Shown here: piece by piece, positions 1 through 8,926 of the stretch
Position numbering within the stretch: the first letter of the stretch is position 1
Layout: each line of letters begins with the position of its first letter
Assembly (NCBI RefSeq): GCF_900104485.1
Contig: NZ_FMXQ01000001.1
Span: forward strand, 186,001-250,000
DNA length: 64,000 nt
Direction: 5' to 3'
Origin: Bauldia litoralis
GTDB lineage: Bacteria; Pseudomonadota; Alphaproteobacteria; Rhizobiales; Kaistiaceae
Notes under the pieces: model-generated
Database searches by the model: none
Seen by the model: only the letters and a program-made list of their open reading frames with translations
Told to the model about the DNA's origin: nothing
Position numbers and translations under genes: made by a program

Positions 1-272
1 TCCTCGGCCCCGGCACCATTCGCGTCAACTCGCTGCACCGGCAGGGGATCGGCGATCTCGCGCCGGGCCTCGCGGTCGAGGCGCTCGCGCCCGATGGCAC
101 GATCGAGGCGGTGCGGGTCGTCGGCGCGCCGGGCTTTGCCATCGGCGTCCAGTGGCATCCGGAATACTGGGTCAAAAGTGACGCGCCTTCGGCGAAACTC
201 TTCGCGGCCTTTGGCGAAGCGGTCAGGGCGCATATGGCTGCCCGGACGTCGCCTGCGACCGCGGCGGAGTAG
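1..272 (+). CDS. Gamma-glutamyl-GABA hydrolase-like class I amidotransferase (C-terminal part)
   Basis: Only the last ~90 residues are in the window; the 5' end lies before base 1. The frame contains NSLHRQGIGDLAPGL and the GVQWHPEY block, which carries the His and Glu of the class I glutamine amidotransferase catalytic triad. The spacing and the phrase before the GVQWHPEY block fit the PuuD-type gamma-glutamyl-gamma-aminobutyrate hydrolase branch, which frees GABA or related amines from gamma-glutamyl conjugates in the cytosol. The nucleophile Cys is outside the window, so activity cannot be judged. Its stop codon abuts the stop codon of the convergent metal-exporter gene. Confidence 0.8.
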   Translation, partial: LGPGTIRVNSLHRQGIGDLAPGLAVEALAPDGTIEAVRVVGAPGFAIGVQWHPEYWVKSDAPSAKLFAAFGEAVRAHMAARTSPATAAE

Positions 273-1286
273 CTAGCTGGCGAATTGCGTCGACAGGGCG
301 CCGCCGAGCAGCAGGAGCCCAAGCAGCAACACGAGCAGGGCGCCGAGAATCTCGACCCCGCGCAGCATCCAGCGCCCGGCGCCGCTCTCCGCTCCCGCCA
401 GCCGCAGGGCAAGGCCCTTGGCCGATACGGCGAGCGTCGCCAGCGCCGCGACGGTGATCCCGGTGCCGAGCGCCATGACGAAGGTCGCGGCGACGCCGGC
501 CATGAACAGGCCCTGGGACAGCGCGAAGACGAGGATGATGATCGCACCCGAGCAGGGCCGGATGCCGACGCTGAGCACCGCCGACCAGGCGCGCGCCAGC
601 GGGTTGCGGTGCAGCGGCCTCGGCCCTGACTGAACGGCGGGGGCATGGGCATGCGCCTCGCCATGGCCGTGATGGTCGTGTCCATGGTCGTGGCCATGGT
701 GGTGATGTCCGTCCCCGACTGGCCCGTGATGATGGTGGTGGTGATGGTGCCCGCCGCCAATGGTCTTCGACCACAAGAGCCAGGCGCCGACCGCGACGAT
801 CAGCGCATAGCTGCCGATTTCCAGCCAGTCGGTCGCCACCGTCATGGTTTGCGCCGTGACGTTGAGGATCGCCGCCGCGATCCCGACCACGACGACAGCC
901 GTCACCGCCTGTACGAAAGCGGAGGCGAAGGCGATGATAACGCCGCGCCGGGCCGTTTCGCCCGACGCCACGACATAGGAGCTGATCACCACCTTGCCGT
1001 GCCCCGGCCCGGCGGCGTGGAAAATGCCGTAGAGGAAGCTCAGTCCCAGCAACGCCCAGACCGCGGCGCCGCTGTCCTTGAAGGCCGAAAGGGCCGCGGT
1101 CAGGCTCTGGTAGAATTCGCGTTGTCGCTGGGCGATCCAGAGGAAGACGGGACCGAGTGGACCGCCGAAGCTGCCACCGCCGGTATCCGGCGTCCCGACC
1201 CCGAAGGGAGATTGGGCGGCCGAAGCATCCAGCGCGAACAGGCAGACCGCCGCGACGGCGACCAGTGCCAGATGGCGTCGCTTCAC
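273..1286 (-). CDS. NicO-family nickel/cobalt exporter with histidine-rich loop
   Basis: 337 residues. An N-terminal signal-like segment is followed by several hydrophobic spans. The family hallmark HAAGPGHGK is in an early membrane segment, and a very His-rich cytosolic or periplasmic loop (runs of eight and four His plus HDH repeats) lies mid-protein, as in RcnA/NicO proteins that move Ni2+ or Co2+ across the inner membrane. The start is GTG, overlapping the TGA of the upstream DUF1007 gene by 4 bases (GTGA), so the two are translationally coupled. The substrate metal cannot be told from sequence. The terminal residues after the last helix are ordinary, with no sign of truncation. Confidence 0.85.
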   Translation of the reverse strand: MKRRHLALVAVAAVCLFALDASAAQSPFGVGTPDTGGGSFGGPLGPVFLWIAQRQREFYQSLTAALSAFKDSGAAVWALLGLSFLYGIFHAAGPGHGKVVISSYVVASGETARRGVIIAFASAFVQAVTAVVVVGIAAAILNVTAQTMTVATDWLEIGSYALIVAVGAWLLWSKTIGGGHHHHHHHHGPVGDGHHHHGHDHGHDHHGHGEAHAHAPAVQSGPRPLHRNPLARAWSAVLSVGIRPCSGAIIILVFALSQGLFMAGVAATFVMALGTGITVAALATLAVSAKGLALRLAGAESGAGRWMLRGVEILGALLVLLLGLLLLGGALSTQFAS

Positions 1287-1933
1287 TTGCAGGCGACCCT
1301 GATCAGGCTGGCGAGATCGGCTGCCGCGTCCTGCAACTCCGGCGGCAGGTCACGCTGGTCGGCCGGAAGGCTGCCGAGTATCGTCATCGTCTGCGCATCG
1401 ATCTCGCCCGGCTGCTGGTAGGTGGCGTCGCATCCGGCCGGCGCATCGACCAGCCCGACCGGCGCGTCCGGGACGAAGTTGAAGGCGACGTAATATTCCG
1501 GGTCGAAGATCTCCAGCGTCGTGTCCGGGCCGACGGCGAGCGGCGCGCCGAGCGGCAGGGTGTAGAACAGCGTCAGCCGGCCATCGTAGAATTCGAGCCA
1601 GTATTCGTCCGGCGGCGAGAAGGTCGCCTCTTCCTTGCCTGCCGCGAGATAGGTGAAGAAGCCGAATTCCTGCAGGGATTCGACATTGACCTTGGCGAGC
1701 GGCGCGAGTTCCTCGTCGGTCAATGTGCCGTCGCCGTCCCCGTCCAGGCCCTGGATCGCGAAGGCAGTGAACGCCTCGTCGAATTGCCAGATGTTGCGGA
1801 TCGCAGCCATCTTGCCGTCAACGTTGAAAACAATCTCCGCCCGCGCGTCGACGATGATGTGCGGATGCGCGGTCGCGCCCGCTCCGCTGGCGACGAGGAT
1901 CGCTATGGCAATGGCGCTGTTTGCAAATCGCAT
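1283..1933 (-). CDS. DUF1007 family periplasmic protein
   Basis: 216 residues. The start at ATG 1933 is preferred over an in-frame upstream start at 1966 because a GGGGGAG ribosome binding site lies a few bases before it and a signal peptide (hydrophobic stretch ending near ATAHPH) begins there. Mature protein starts with HPHIIVDARAEI, typical of DUF1007, and has an EF-hand-like acidic loop (DGDGDGTLTDEE) around residues 65-76. DUF1007 proteins are commonly encoded directly before NicO-type exporters, as here, and are thought to assist metal handling in the periplasm; the exact role is not known. A Cys pair near the C terminus could form a disulfide. Confidence 0.8.
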   Translation of the reverse strand: MRFANSAIAIAILVASGAGATAHPHIIVDARAEIVFNVDGKMAAIRNIWQFDEAFTAFAIQGLDGDGDGTLTDEELAPLAKVNVESLQEFGFFTYLAAGKEEATFSPPDEYWLEFYDGRLTLFYTLPLGAPLAVGPDTTLEIFDPEYYVAFNFVPDAPVGLVDAPAGCDATYQQPGEIDAQTMTILGSLPADQRDLPPELQDAAADLASLIRVACK

Positions 1934-2011
1934 CCGGATACTCCCCCTTCCTTCAGGCCAAGACACTGCGGCAGCATGGAGGCAGCCTGTCCTTTTTCCG
2001 CCTGACGAATG

Positions 2012-3379
2012 TCATTTCGCCATCATCCGGGCTTCGGCATCGGCAAGCGCCTCCTCGAGTTCGGCAAGCCACGCCACGTCTTCGCCCCTTGTCTCCCGCG
2101 CCTCGCGAATGAGCCGCAGGTTGCGCGCCGTGGTCGCTGGCTCCCACGGTTCCCGCACCAGCGCCAGCGCCGTCGCCGCGGCCTCCTCCGCCGCTTCCTC
2201 GTCCCGGGCGAGCACCGCCAGCTCGAGCAGCGTCGCGTGATCCCAATAGTCGCCGGCACTGCCGCCGTCGCGCGTGGCGCGCTGGTTTGCCGCGTAGCGC
2301 ACCACCGGCAGGAGCGCCTCCAGCCCGGGATCGGGCTTGTCCTGGATCTCCATCAGGGTGACGACGTTGATGCCCGGATAGGGATCGCGCCAGTCGGCCT
2401 CGAAGCCGGCGCGATAGGTCTCGATGGCGCGTTTCAGATAGCCACGTGCCGGGATCCGCTGACCATCCGCCTTCGCCTTTTCCCACAGGTCCTTGTAGAC
2501 CCGCCCGAGCAGCCCGTTGGTCTCGCTGTTCGGGCCGAATTCCCGGATCACCTCGACGAGCACCTTCTCCGCCTCGTCCGATCGCCCGAGGCGATTGAGC
2601 GCAAAGCCGAGTTGCTCGCGCACCATGCGGGCATGCTGCAACTCCTTCGGCATGCGGGCATGGAGCGCGACCATCTCCTGGCAGCCCTCCGCCGTGCCGA
2701 CGGCGCGGAAGGAAAGCAGCATGTCGACGATGATCCCTGCCTCGACGTTGCGAAGCTCGGCCAGCCGCGGGTCGGCGGCGACGGCCCGCACCGCATCCAC
2801 ACCCTGCCTGCGCGCGACCTCCAGCGCATCGCGGTATTCCCTGGCGATGGCGACGCGGTCGCGAAAGATGTCGGTCTTCGCGTGGTCGACCTCGATGCGT
2901 GGCATGCCGTCGATCATCTGGAACAGCGGGCTGTCGTCGTGGGTGTTTTCGTTGGCGGTGCGGAGCCGCTGGGCGATCATCGCGCTGTCGCCCTCGCCGT
3001 CGACGACACCGCCATTCGCATCGAGCCGGTAAGGCGCGCCGCGCTGCTGAGCGATGTCGAAGGGCAGCGTCGTGTTCTCGGCGAAGATGATCACCGTGCT
3101 GTGCGGCCGCAGCGCGTGCCGAATGCCGAGCTCGTAGTAGACGTTGGGGTTGGCGCCGGTGACATCGGCGATCGCGTATTCGCACAGCATCAGCCGCTCG
3201 AACATCGGCTTATGGATGGTCCCGCCGATCTCTTCCTGGTCGGCCCGGATCGGCTCCATTCCCGCCGCTTCGACGCCGGGCCTGATGATCTGGTTATAGA
3301 CCGCGTCGAAGTCGATGATCCGCCCGGTTCCTTCCGGCTTTCGCCCGAATGGCATCAGCACGAAACAGAGCGGCTTCAT
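2012..3379 (-). CDS. TRAFs-binding domain (DUF4071) protein with TIR/nucleoside deoxyribosyltransferase-like N terminus
   Basis: 455 residues. The first ~130 residues start with FVLMPFG, contain PIRADQEEIGG and end in the NPNVYYELGIRHA block, a Rossmann-like pattern shared by nucleoside 2-deoxyribosyltransferase and TIR-like NAD-consuming folds. The rest (from ~150) is helical repeat, with LGRVYKDLWEKA and FEADWRDPYPGIN motifs of the 'MAP3K TRAFs-binding' family, which has a TPR-like architecture. No signal peptide, so cytosolic. It stands alone between DUF1007 and an amidase. Biological role is not established; a signalling or NAD/nucleotide-processing effector is a reasonable guess. GGTGAGG precedes the ATG closely. 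Confidence 0.75.
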   Translation of the reverse strand: MKPLCFVLMPFGRKPEGTGRIIDFDAVYNQIIRPGVEAAGMEPIRADQEEIGGTIHKPMFERLMLCEYAIADVTGANPNVYYELGIRHALRPHSTVIIFAENTTLPFDIAQQRGAPYRLDANGGVVDGEGDSAMIAQRLRTANENTHDDSPLFQMIDGMPRIEVDHAKTDIFRDRVAIAREYRDALEVARRQGVDAVRAVAADPRLAELRNVEAGIIVDMLLSFRAVGTAEGCQEMVALHARMPKELQHARMVREQLGFALNRLGRSDEAEKVLVEVIREFGPNSETNGLLGRVYKDLWEKAKADGQRIPARGYLKRAIETYRAGFEADWRDPYPGINVVTLMEIQDKPDPGLEALLPVVRYAANQRATRDGGSAGDYWDHATLLELAVLARDEEAAEEAAATALALVREPWEPATTARNLRLIREARETRGEDVAWLAELEEALADAEARMMAK

Positions 3380-3402
3380 AGCCTCACCCTCGGATTGGCG
3401 CC

Positions 3403-4590
3403 CTAGACGGCGTCCAGCAGTCGCCTTGCCAGCGCGATCAGCGCCCGGTCACGACCCGGCGGTCCGATCAGCGACAGCCCCAGCGGACACCCGTCGACAA
3501 TCGCCATCGGCAGGGACAATTGTGGCACACCGGCGAGCCCCGCGGTGCACATCATCGACAGGGCCCGGGAGCGAAACGCCTCGAGCGCCGCGTCGTCCGA
3601 CTTCAGCGGGGGAGCGATAGTCGGGAAAGTGGGCAGGACGATGAACCCGTCGTCACCGAGGATGCCGTGAATGCGCTCGCGAATGGATGCGCGGTTCGCG
3701 GCCGCCGCCTCGTAGTCTGATTGCGACACCCGGCTGCCGGCCTCGAACCGGCCGCGCACGGCGTCCATCAGCCTGGGCTTGCTGCCCTCGATCCACGGCC
3801 CGTGATGTCGCCACGCCTCGAACCCCTGGGTGGTGCGGAAGACCGCCTGCCACGCTTCGAGACCTTCGGGCGCCAGCGTCACCGACTCGCGACCGTCGGA
3901 CAAGGCCGCCAGTTGCTCCACCACCGGGCGCAGGGCCGCCGCCGGCTCGTCGCCAAGCAGGCAGGCGAAGGCATCGTCGGCAACGATCATCCGCGACAGC
4001 GCCGGGCCCTCGGCATCGTCGCCAAGGAGAACGGCGCCGACCCGGTCATAGGTATCGATGTCGCGGGTGAACCAGCCGACCGTATCGAGGCTCTCGGCGA
4101 GCGGCATGGTGCCGCCGATCGCGATCCGGCCATAGGTCGGTCGCAGTCCGATGATGCCGCAGAAGGACGCCGGTCCGCGCACGGATCCGCCGGTATCGCT
4201 GCCCAGCGCGAAGTCGACGAGACCGGCGGCCACCGCGGCAGCCGAACCCGACGACGAACCGCCGGGTACCCGATCGGGAGCGGCCGGGTTGATCGGCGTC
4301 CCGTAATGCGTGTTGGTCCCATCGAGCGAGAAGGCCAGTTCCGCCGTATGCGTCTTGCCGACGAAGCGCGCCCCGGCGTCGAGCAGCGTCTGGACCACCG
4401 GCGCGTTCCGCTCTGCCGGCCCGCTCTCGGCCCGCTTGTCCGGATTGCCGCAACCGGTCGGATATCCGGCAACGTCGAAGATGTCCTTGACCGCGAAGGT
4501 CAGCCCGGAAAGCGGTCCGTCATCGGCGTTCGCCACCGGCGTGTCGGGATAGTCGACAAACGCTTTGACGGGATCGGCGGGGACGAGCAT
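3403..4590 (-). CDS. Amidase (amidase signature family)
   Basis: 395 residues, slightly short for the family. Amidase-signature residues are all visible: Lys35 in FAVKDIFDVAG, the cis-Ser in GGSSSGS (~residues 110-116) and the nucleophile Ser136 in GSDTGGSVRGPA. It should hydrolyse a carboxylic amide to acid plus ammonia in the cytosol. The closest style is the small AtzF/GatA-like amidases of rhizobia; it is not the GatA of tRNA amidation, because no gatB or gatC is nearby and the C-terminal domain is reduced. It lies just after the gamma-glutamyltransferase gene on the same strand (23-bp gap), so the two may be co-transcribed. Confidence 0.85.
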   Translation of the reverse strand: MLVPADPVKAFVDYPDTPVANADDGPLSGLTFAVKDIFDVAGYPTGCGNPDKRAESGPAERNAPVVQTLLDAGARFVGKTHTAELAFSLDGTNTHYGTPINPAAPDRVPGGSSSGSAAAVAAGLVDFALGSDTGGSVRGPASFCGIIGLRPTYGRIAIGGTMPLAESLDTVGWFTRDIDTYDRVGAVLLGDDAEGPALSRMIVADDAFACLLGDEPAAALRPVVEQLAALSDGRESVTLAPEGLEAWQAVFRTTQGFEAWRHHGPWIEGSKPRLMDAVRGRFEAGSRVSQSDYEAAAANRASIRERIHGILGDDGFIVLPTFPTIAPPLKSDDAALEAFRSRALSMMCTAGLAGVPQLSLPMAIVDGCPLGLSLIGPPGRDRALIALARRLLDAV

Positions 4591-4613
4591 GGCGGAAGCC
4601 TATCGTTGGAGTA

Positions 4614-6203
4614 TCACGCCGGGACGGCTTCGCCGTCGCAGCGTGGATCGGAAGCGCCGCTGAAACGACCGTCGGCGCGGCGGATGATCATACCGGCGTG
4701 ACCCATCCCGTCGGAATAGGCTTCATCCAGGCGGTTCAACGTGTGGCCGGCGCGTTCCAGGGCGGAGAGGAGATCCGGGTCGAACCGGTTCTCGACCTCA
4801 ATGCCGGACTGGCCCTCGCCCCATGTCCGCCCCCAGCGCCAGCGCGGCGCGGCGATCGCCTCGGCCGGCTCCATGCCGAAACGGGCATAGCGACTGAAGA
4901 TCGCCGACTGGAACTGTGGCTGGCCATCGCCGCCCATTGACCCGTAAACCATGCTGCGGCCGTCCTTGAACCGCGCGAAGGCCGGGTTGAGCGTGTGAAA
5001 CGGCTTGCGCCCCGGCATGAGCGGATTGTCCGAGCGGGGATCAAGCGAGAAGCTGATCCCACGATTCTGCCAGGTGATGCCGGTCTTCGGCAGCACGACG
5101 CCGGAGCCGAACTCCCAGTAGAGCGACTGGATGAAGGAGACGGCAAGCCCGTTGCCGTCGATCGCACCCATCCAGATCGTGTCGCCGTCGCCATTGCCCG
5201 CCGGCTGCGATGCCGCACGCTTCATGTCGATCCGTGCTGCCGTCTCGTCGAGCCAGCCGGCATCGAGATACCGGTCGATGTCGCCGGCATGATCTGGATC
5301 GCGGATTTCCCTGTCGCGCACGTCAAAGGCCTGCTTGGCGGCTTCGATCAGTCCGTGGACATGCTCGAAACTCTCGCCACGCTTGACGCCGAGCCGGTCG
5401 AACAGGGCGAGGATAATCAGCGACGCCAGCCCCTGTGTCGGCGGCGGCGTATTGAACAGCGTCGCGTCCGCCAGCGGAACCGACAGTGGCCGCCGCAACA
5501 CGGCCTCCTGCCTGCGGAGATCGTCCCGCGTTACCGGTGCCTCGGCCGCTTCGAGATCGGCGGCGATCTCGGCGGCGATGTCCCCGCGATAGAAGTCGGC
5601 AAACCCGGCGCGCGACAATTGTTCCAGCGTGTCGGCGAGCCGCTCCTGCACGAAGAGCGAGCCGACTTCCGGCGGCTTGCCATCGATCAGGTAGTGATCG
5701 GCGAAACCCGGAACGGCCGTCATCTCGGAGCGGTCGTCGAGAATGCAGCGCACGAAGGACCGGGTGACCGCGCTGCCCTCCTTGGCTTGCTGGATGGCCG
5801 CCCCCAGAAGGTCGCGGCGCGGCATCCGCCCGCCGAGAGCCGCAGCGATCTCGGAGGCGAGGATCCAGCCGGAGACGGCACCCGCCACCGTCAACGCGGC
5901 GTCGGCGCCCCGCGACGGGATCGTGTCGTGACCCTTGCCGCTGTAGCGCTCGAGCGTCGCGAGCGACCCTGCCCGGCCGCAGGCGTCGATGACGCGCGGC
6001 GGCTTGCCTTGCTCGGCGATCAGGAAGAAGGCATCGCCGCCAATCCCGTTCATGTGCGGATAGACAACGGCGATGCTGGCGGCGGCGGCGATCATTGCCT
6101 CGACCGCGTTGCCCCCCGCCCTGAGCACATCCGCTCCGGCCTCGGCTGCCGCCCGATGCGGGGCGACAACCATCCCATTTTCGCCGACGGCGGTTTCCGA
6201 CAT
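4614..6203 (-). CDS. Gamma-glutamyltransferase (YwrD-like)
   Basis: 529 residues from ATG 6203. An upstream in-frame ATG at 6254 would overlap the epimerase gene, so the inner start is preferred. The N-terminal GENGMVVAPHRAA...GGNAVEAMIA segment and the second-subunit start in the context GDT-IWMGAID are visible. The predicted autoprocessing nucleophile is the Thr at ~342. As in Bacillus YwrD, the usual TTH triplet is replaced by T-I-W. GGTs cleave and transfer gamma-glutamyl groups from glutathione and related amides, normally in the periplasm. No convincing signal peptide is seen here, which favours a cytosolic enzyme or a different substrate. Followed by the amidase on the same strand. Confidence 0.85.
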   Translation of the reverse strand: MSETAVGENGMVVAPHRAAAEAGADVLRAGGNAVEAMIAAAASIAVVYPHMNGIGGDAFFLIAEQGKPPRVIDACGRAGSLATLERYSGKGHDTIPSRGADAALTVAGAVSGWILASEIAAALGGRMPRRDLLGAAIQQAKEGSAVTRSFVRCILDDRSEMTAVPGFADHYLIDGKPPEVGSLFVQERLADTLEQLSRAGFADFYRGDIAAEIAADLEAAEAPVTRDDLRRQEAVLRRPLSVPLADATLFNTPPPTQGLASLIILALFDRLGVKRGESFEHVHGLIEAAKQAFDVRDREIRDPDHAGDIDRYLDAGWLDETAARIDMKRAASQPAGNGDGDTIWMGAIDGNGLAVSFIQSLYWEFGSGVVLPKTGITWQNRGISFSLDPRSDNPLMPGRKPFHTLNPAFARFKDGRSMVYGSMGGDGQPQFQSAIFSRYARFGMEPAEAIAAPRWRWGRTWGEGQSGIEVENRFDPDLLSALERAGHTLNRLDEAYSDGMGHAGMIIRRADGRFSGASDPRCDGEAVPA

Positions 6204-6213
6204 TGGCGGGGGC

Positions 6214-7086
6214 TTACGACTTGACCAGATCGCGCCAGGCGTATTTCGGCTCATAGCCGAGCATGCGCCGCGCCTTCTCGATCGCGATCAGCGACTCGTT
6301 ATCCTCGAGCGGCCGCTTGCGCTCGGTACCGGGGAAGACCTCGTCGAGCAGCGCGTCATTGGACTTGGTCATCACCGACTGGGCGTTGGCAATGCCGAAG
6401 ACTTCCGCGCCCTTGATATCGGATTCCAGCGCCAGACGGATCGCCTGAGACCCGTCACGCGCATCGATATAGGTCCACAGGTTGAAGTGACGCGAACGGG
6501 GATCCTCGTCGAAGCCCGGAAAGTTCACATAGTCGCCCGGCTCCATGACATTGGAGAAGCGCAGGCCGATGATCTTCTGCTCCGGATCCCAGCGGCAGAA
6601 TTGCTCCGCCATCTTCTCGCCCATCAGCTTCGATAGCGAATAGGCGGTCTCGGGATGTTCGATCCCCTCGTCGACCGGCGCATAGGCCGGACCGTTCGGA
6701 TACGGAATGCCGAAGACTGTCTCGCTCGACGCCCAGACGACATTCTTGATGCCGAGCTGCCGCGCCGCCTCGAAGACGTTGTAGGTCGAAACCGTATTGG
6801 TCTGGAATGTGACGTGGTTCGTCGCCTGGCCGGGGGCTGCGATCGCCGCCAGGTGGACAACGCCGGTGACCTTCTCGACCCGCTCGTCGATCATCGACAA
6901 GGCCGCCATCGCCTGCCCGAAATCCGTCACGTCCGCCCTGCTGAAGGTGACATCGCCCGGCAGCGGCGGGTTGTGCTGGCCTGGCGGCGGCGCCAGGTCG
7001 ACGGATGTTACGGTGTAGCCATGCTCCATCAGGTCCTTGACGCAGGCCCGACCAAGCTTGCCGCTTCCTCCAGTAACGACGATCAT
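6214..7086 (-). CDS. NAD-dependent epimerase/dehydratase (extended SDR)
   Basis: 290 residues from ATG 7086, which has a GGAG about 10 bases upstream. The N-terminal MIVVTGGSGKLGRACV is the GxxGxxG NAD-binding fold of extended short-chain dehydrogenases. A Y-x3-K active site appears in the segment AYSLSKLMGEK (Tyr and Lys), with an upstream Ser in WASSETVFG. Substrate is probably a nucleotide sugar or a sugar acid (uronate-dehydrogenase-like proteins look similar), but this cannot be settled by eye. It is 10 bp upstream of the GGT gene, so they are probably in the same transcript. Confidence 0.8.
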   Translation of the reverse strand: MIVVTGGSGKLGRACVKDLMEHGYTVTSVDLAPPPGQHNPPLPGDVTFSRADVTDFGQAMAALSMIDERVEKVTGVVHLAAIAAPGQATNHVTFQTNTVSTYNVFEAARQLGIKNVVWASSETVFGIPYPNGPAYAPVDEGIEHPETAYSLSKLMGEKMAEQFCRWDPEQKIIGLRFSNVMEPGDYVNFPGFDEDPRSRHFNLWTYIDARDGSQAIRLALESDIKGAEVFGIANAQSVMTKSNDALLDEVFPGTERKRPLEDNESLIAIEKARRMLGYEPKYAWRDLVKS

Positions 7087-7183
7087 CGTGATACTCCGGC
7101 AGTTTGGGTGGGAAGACAGGCGGCGAACGCCGCTGCCGGTCAATACCGCATCAGCCGTGGAAATGAAAAGGCTGTTTGGTTTC

Positions 7184-8380
7184 TCAGGCCCTGTCGCGCC
7201 GGTCGCCGGCCACTGCCGGCCGTTCGCCCTCTGCCGAGGGCGCGGCGTCGACGGCCGCCGGAGCGGCGCCCGACAGGAACTCGCCGAAGTTGGCGAGTCT
7301 CGGCAGGTGGTCGCAAAATACCTTGATCACCACCAGCATCGGCACCGCGATCAGCACGCCGACGATGCCCCACAACCAGCCACAGAAGGCCAGCGCGATC
7401 AGGATGACGACGGCATTCAGTTCGAGGCGCCTGCCGAGGATCAGCGGCGTGATCACCGTACCCTCGGCGAGGTTGATGATCAGGTAGGCGACCGGCGGAA
7501 AGGCGGCCATGGTCAGGGTCGGGTAGGTGACGATCGCGGTCGCCGCGACAAGCGCAACCGCGACAAGCGCACCGAGATACGGGACGAAGTTGAGCGCCGC
7601 CGCCGCGATTCCCCACATCACCGGATTCGGCATGCCGAAAGCCGCCATCGCGAGCCCGATGATCACGCCGAAGCAGATGTTGATGACCGAGATCGTCAGC
7701 AGGTAACGCGAGACTTCGAACTCGACGTCGTGGACGATCCGCACCGATCGCTTCTTGTCATGGAGCGTCGGCAGGATGCGGACGACCTTTTGCAGGAAGA
7801 GATCGCCGGAGGCGAGAAGGAAGGCGGCGAGGACGAAGGTGGCGGCAAGCGTCGAGCCGATCCCCGACAGCGTATCCGCCGCCCAGGAGAGGATGCCCGG
7901 CTGGGCGATGACCACCTTGGCCGGCTTGTCCGGCGCGTCCGGACCATCGGCCATTTCCTCGACCTGCTTGCTCGCCTCGATCAGCGCCGAAACGGTGCCG
8001 CCGGAGTAGCTGAACTTCTCCCGCAGCGCGCTGATCGTCCGCGGCGCCTCCTCGATCAGCTGGGTAACAGGCCCTGCAAGCAGGACAGATGCCGCCAGGC
8101 TCATGCCGCCGATCATGACGATGATGAGGATGGCCGAGATCGCCTCGGGGATGCCGCGTCGCGCCAGACCGCGAACGGTCGGCATGAAGGTCAGCGCCAG
8201 CAGCAGTGCCAGGATGATGGGCAGGACCAGGGCACGGCCGAGATAGAGCGCCCCGCAGAGCAGGATCAGGAAGGTGCCGACGATCGAAAAGGTGATCAGC
8301 GGCGGAAAGCGCCTGACCGGAGCCGCAGCCACTGCCTCGGCGTCATTCCCGTCGCCCGGTCGCTCAACAATGCCGCCCAT
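7184..8380 (-). CDS. AI-2E family transporter (PerM/TqsA-like membrane protein)
   Basis: 398 residues with two N-terminal hydrophobic segments, a soluble middle stretch (~residues 110-180) and a C-terminal cluster of membrane helices containing PYLGALVAVALV and PLILGRRLELNAVVI. This is the layout of the AI-2E/PerM family, whose members export autoinducer-2 or exchange ions; the substrate here is unknown. A second, diverged member is encoded at 23356-24399. The C terminus carries an Ala/Pro-rich tail of about 30 residues. The gene is in the same direction as the epimerase but about 100 bp before it, so linkage is uncertain. Confidence 0.85.
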   Translation of the reverse strand: MGGIVERPGDGNDAEAVAAAPVRRFPPLITFSIVGTFLILLCGALYLGRALVLPIILALLLALTFMPTVRGLARRGIPEAISAILIIVMIGGMSLAASVLLAGPVTQLIEEAPRTISALREKFSYSGGTVSALIEASKQVEEMADGPDAPDKPAKVVIAQPGILSWAADTLSGIGSTLAATFVLAAFLLASGDLFLQKVVRILPTLHDKKRSVRIVHDVEFEVSRYLLTISVINICFGVIIGLAMAAFGMPNPVMWGIAAAALNFVPYLGALVAVALVAATAIVTYPTLTMAAFPPVAYLIINLAEGTVITPLILGRRLELNAVVILIALAFCGWLWGIVGVLIAVPMLVVIKVFCDHLPRLANFGEFLSGAAPAAVDAAPSAEGERPAVAGDRRDRA

Positions 8381-8489
8381 GGTCTGAATCTCTTAAAGCC
8401 GCGCGCGCCTGGTTACGCACGTGACAAGAGATAACGCAGGGTCGCGGGCAAAGGTTCCTTCGCCGGCTGCCCCACCGCCGACTTGTCGA

Positions 8490-8921
8490 TCAGCGGCGAA
8501 AGATCTGTCGCGCCATCAAAAACCCGACGAGCGCGACGACGCCCAGCGAACCGATCGCCGATCCCGGCGGCGGCTCTTCGCCCGCTCGGCGCGGCTGTTC
8601 GTTAAACGCGGCGGCCAAGGGAGACTCGGCGCGCGGCGGCGGCTTCTTTTCGCGCGTCGAAACACGCCAGACGATGAAGACGATGATGGTCAACACCAGG
8701 AAGCCGAGCGCGATGTATCCGAGCGCCGGCACGGTCCCGATCTCATGGGCCAGCCACACCGTGAAGGTCGCCAGCCCGAAGGCAAAGGCGAAAATCGCGA
8801 GAATCCCCACGCCGGCCGCGAACGCGGCGTTGGTCACGGCGCGCGCGATGGCCGCCTTGGCCTCGTTACGCGCGACGCTGACCCCGAGGCTTGCCGCCTT
8901 GAGAACGCCCCCCAGGTTCAT
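8490..8921 (-). CDS. Phage-holin-family-like/DUF1469 small membrane protein
   Basis: 143 residues. Two adjacent hydrophobic segments (~residues 32-55 and 65-88, the latter LGYIALGFLVLTIIVFIVW) are followed by a charged Arg/Lys/Pro-rich linker and a last short hydrophobic segment near the C terminus. This resembles the actinobacterial-holin-X / DUF1469 proteins usually annotated as 'phage holin family'. Despite that name they are widespread in chromosomes next to DUF883 (ElaB/YqjD) genes, as here, and no phage genes surround it. The likely role is in membrane or ribosome-membrane association under stress; this is inference. Confidence 0.65.
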   Translation of the reverse strand: MNLGGVLKAASLGVSVARNEAKAAIARAVTNAAFAAGVGILAIFAFAFGLATFTVWLAHEIGTVPALGYIALGFLVLTIIVFIVWRVSTREKKPPPRAESPLAAAFNEQPRRAGEEPPPGSAIGSLGVVALVGFLMARQIFRR

Positions 8922-8926
8922 CGTTT

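Noticed and set aside
645-1421. Plus-strand frame opposite the metal exporter with Met/Val repeats
   Set aside because: It is the complement of the His-rich loop of the exporter.
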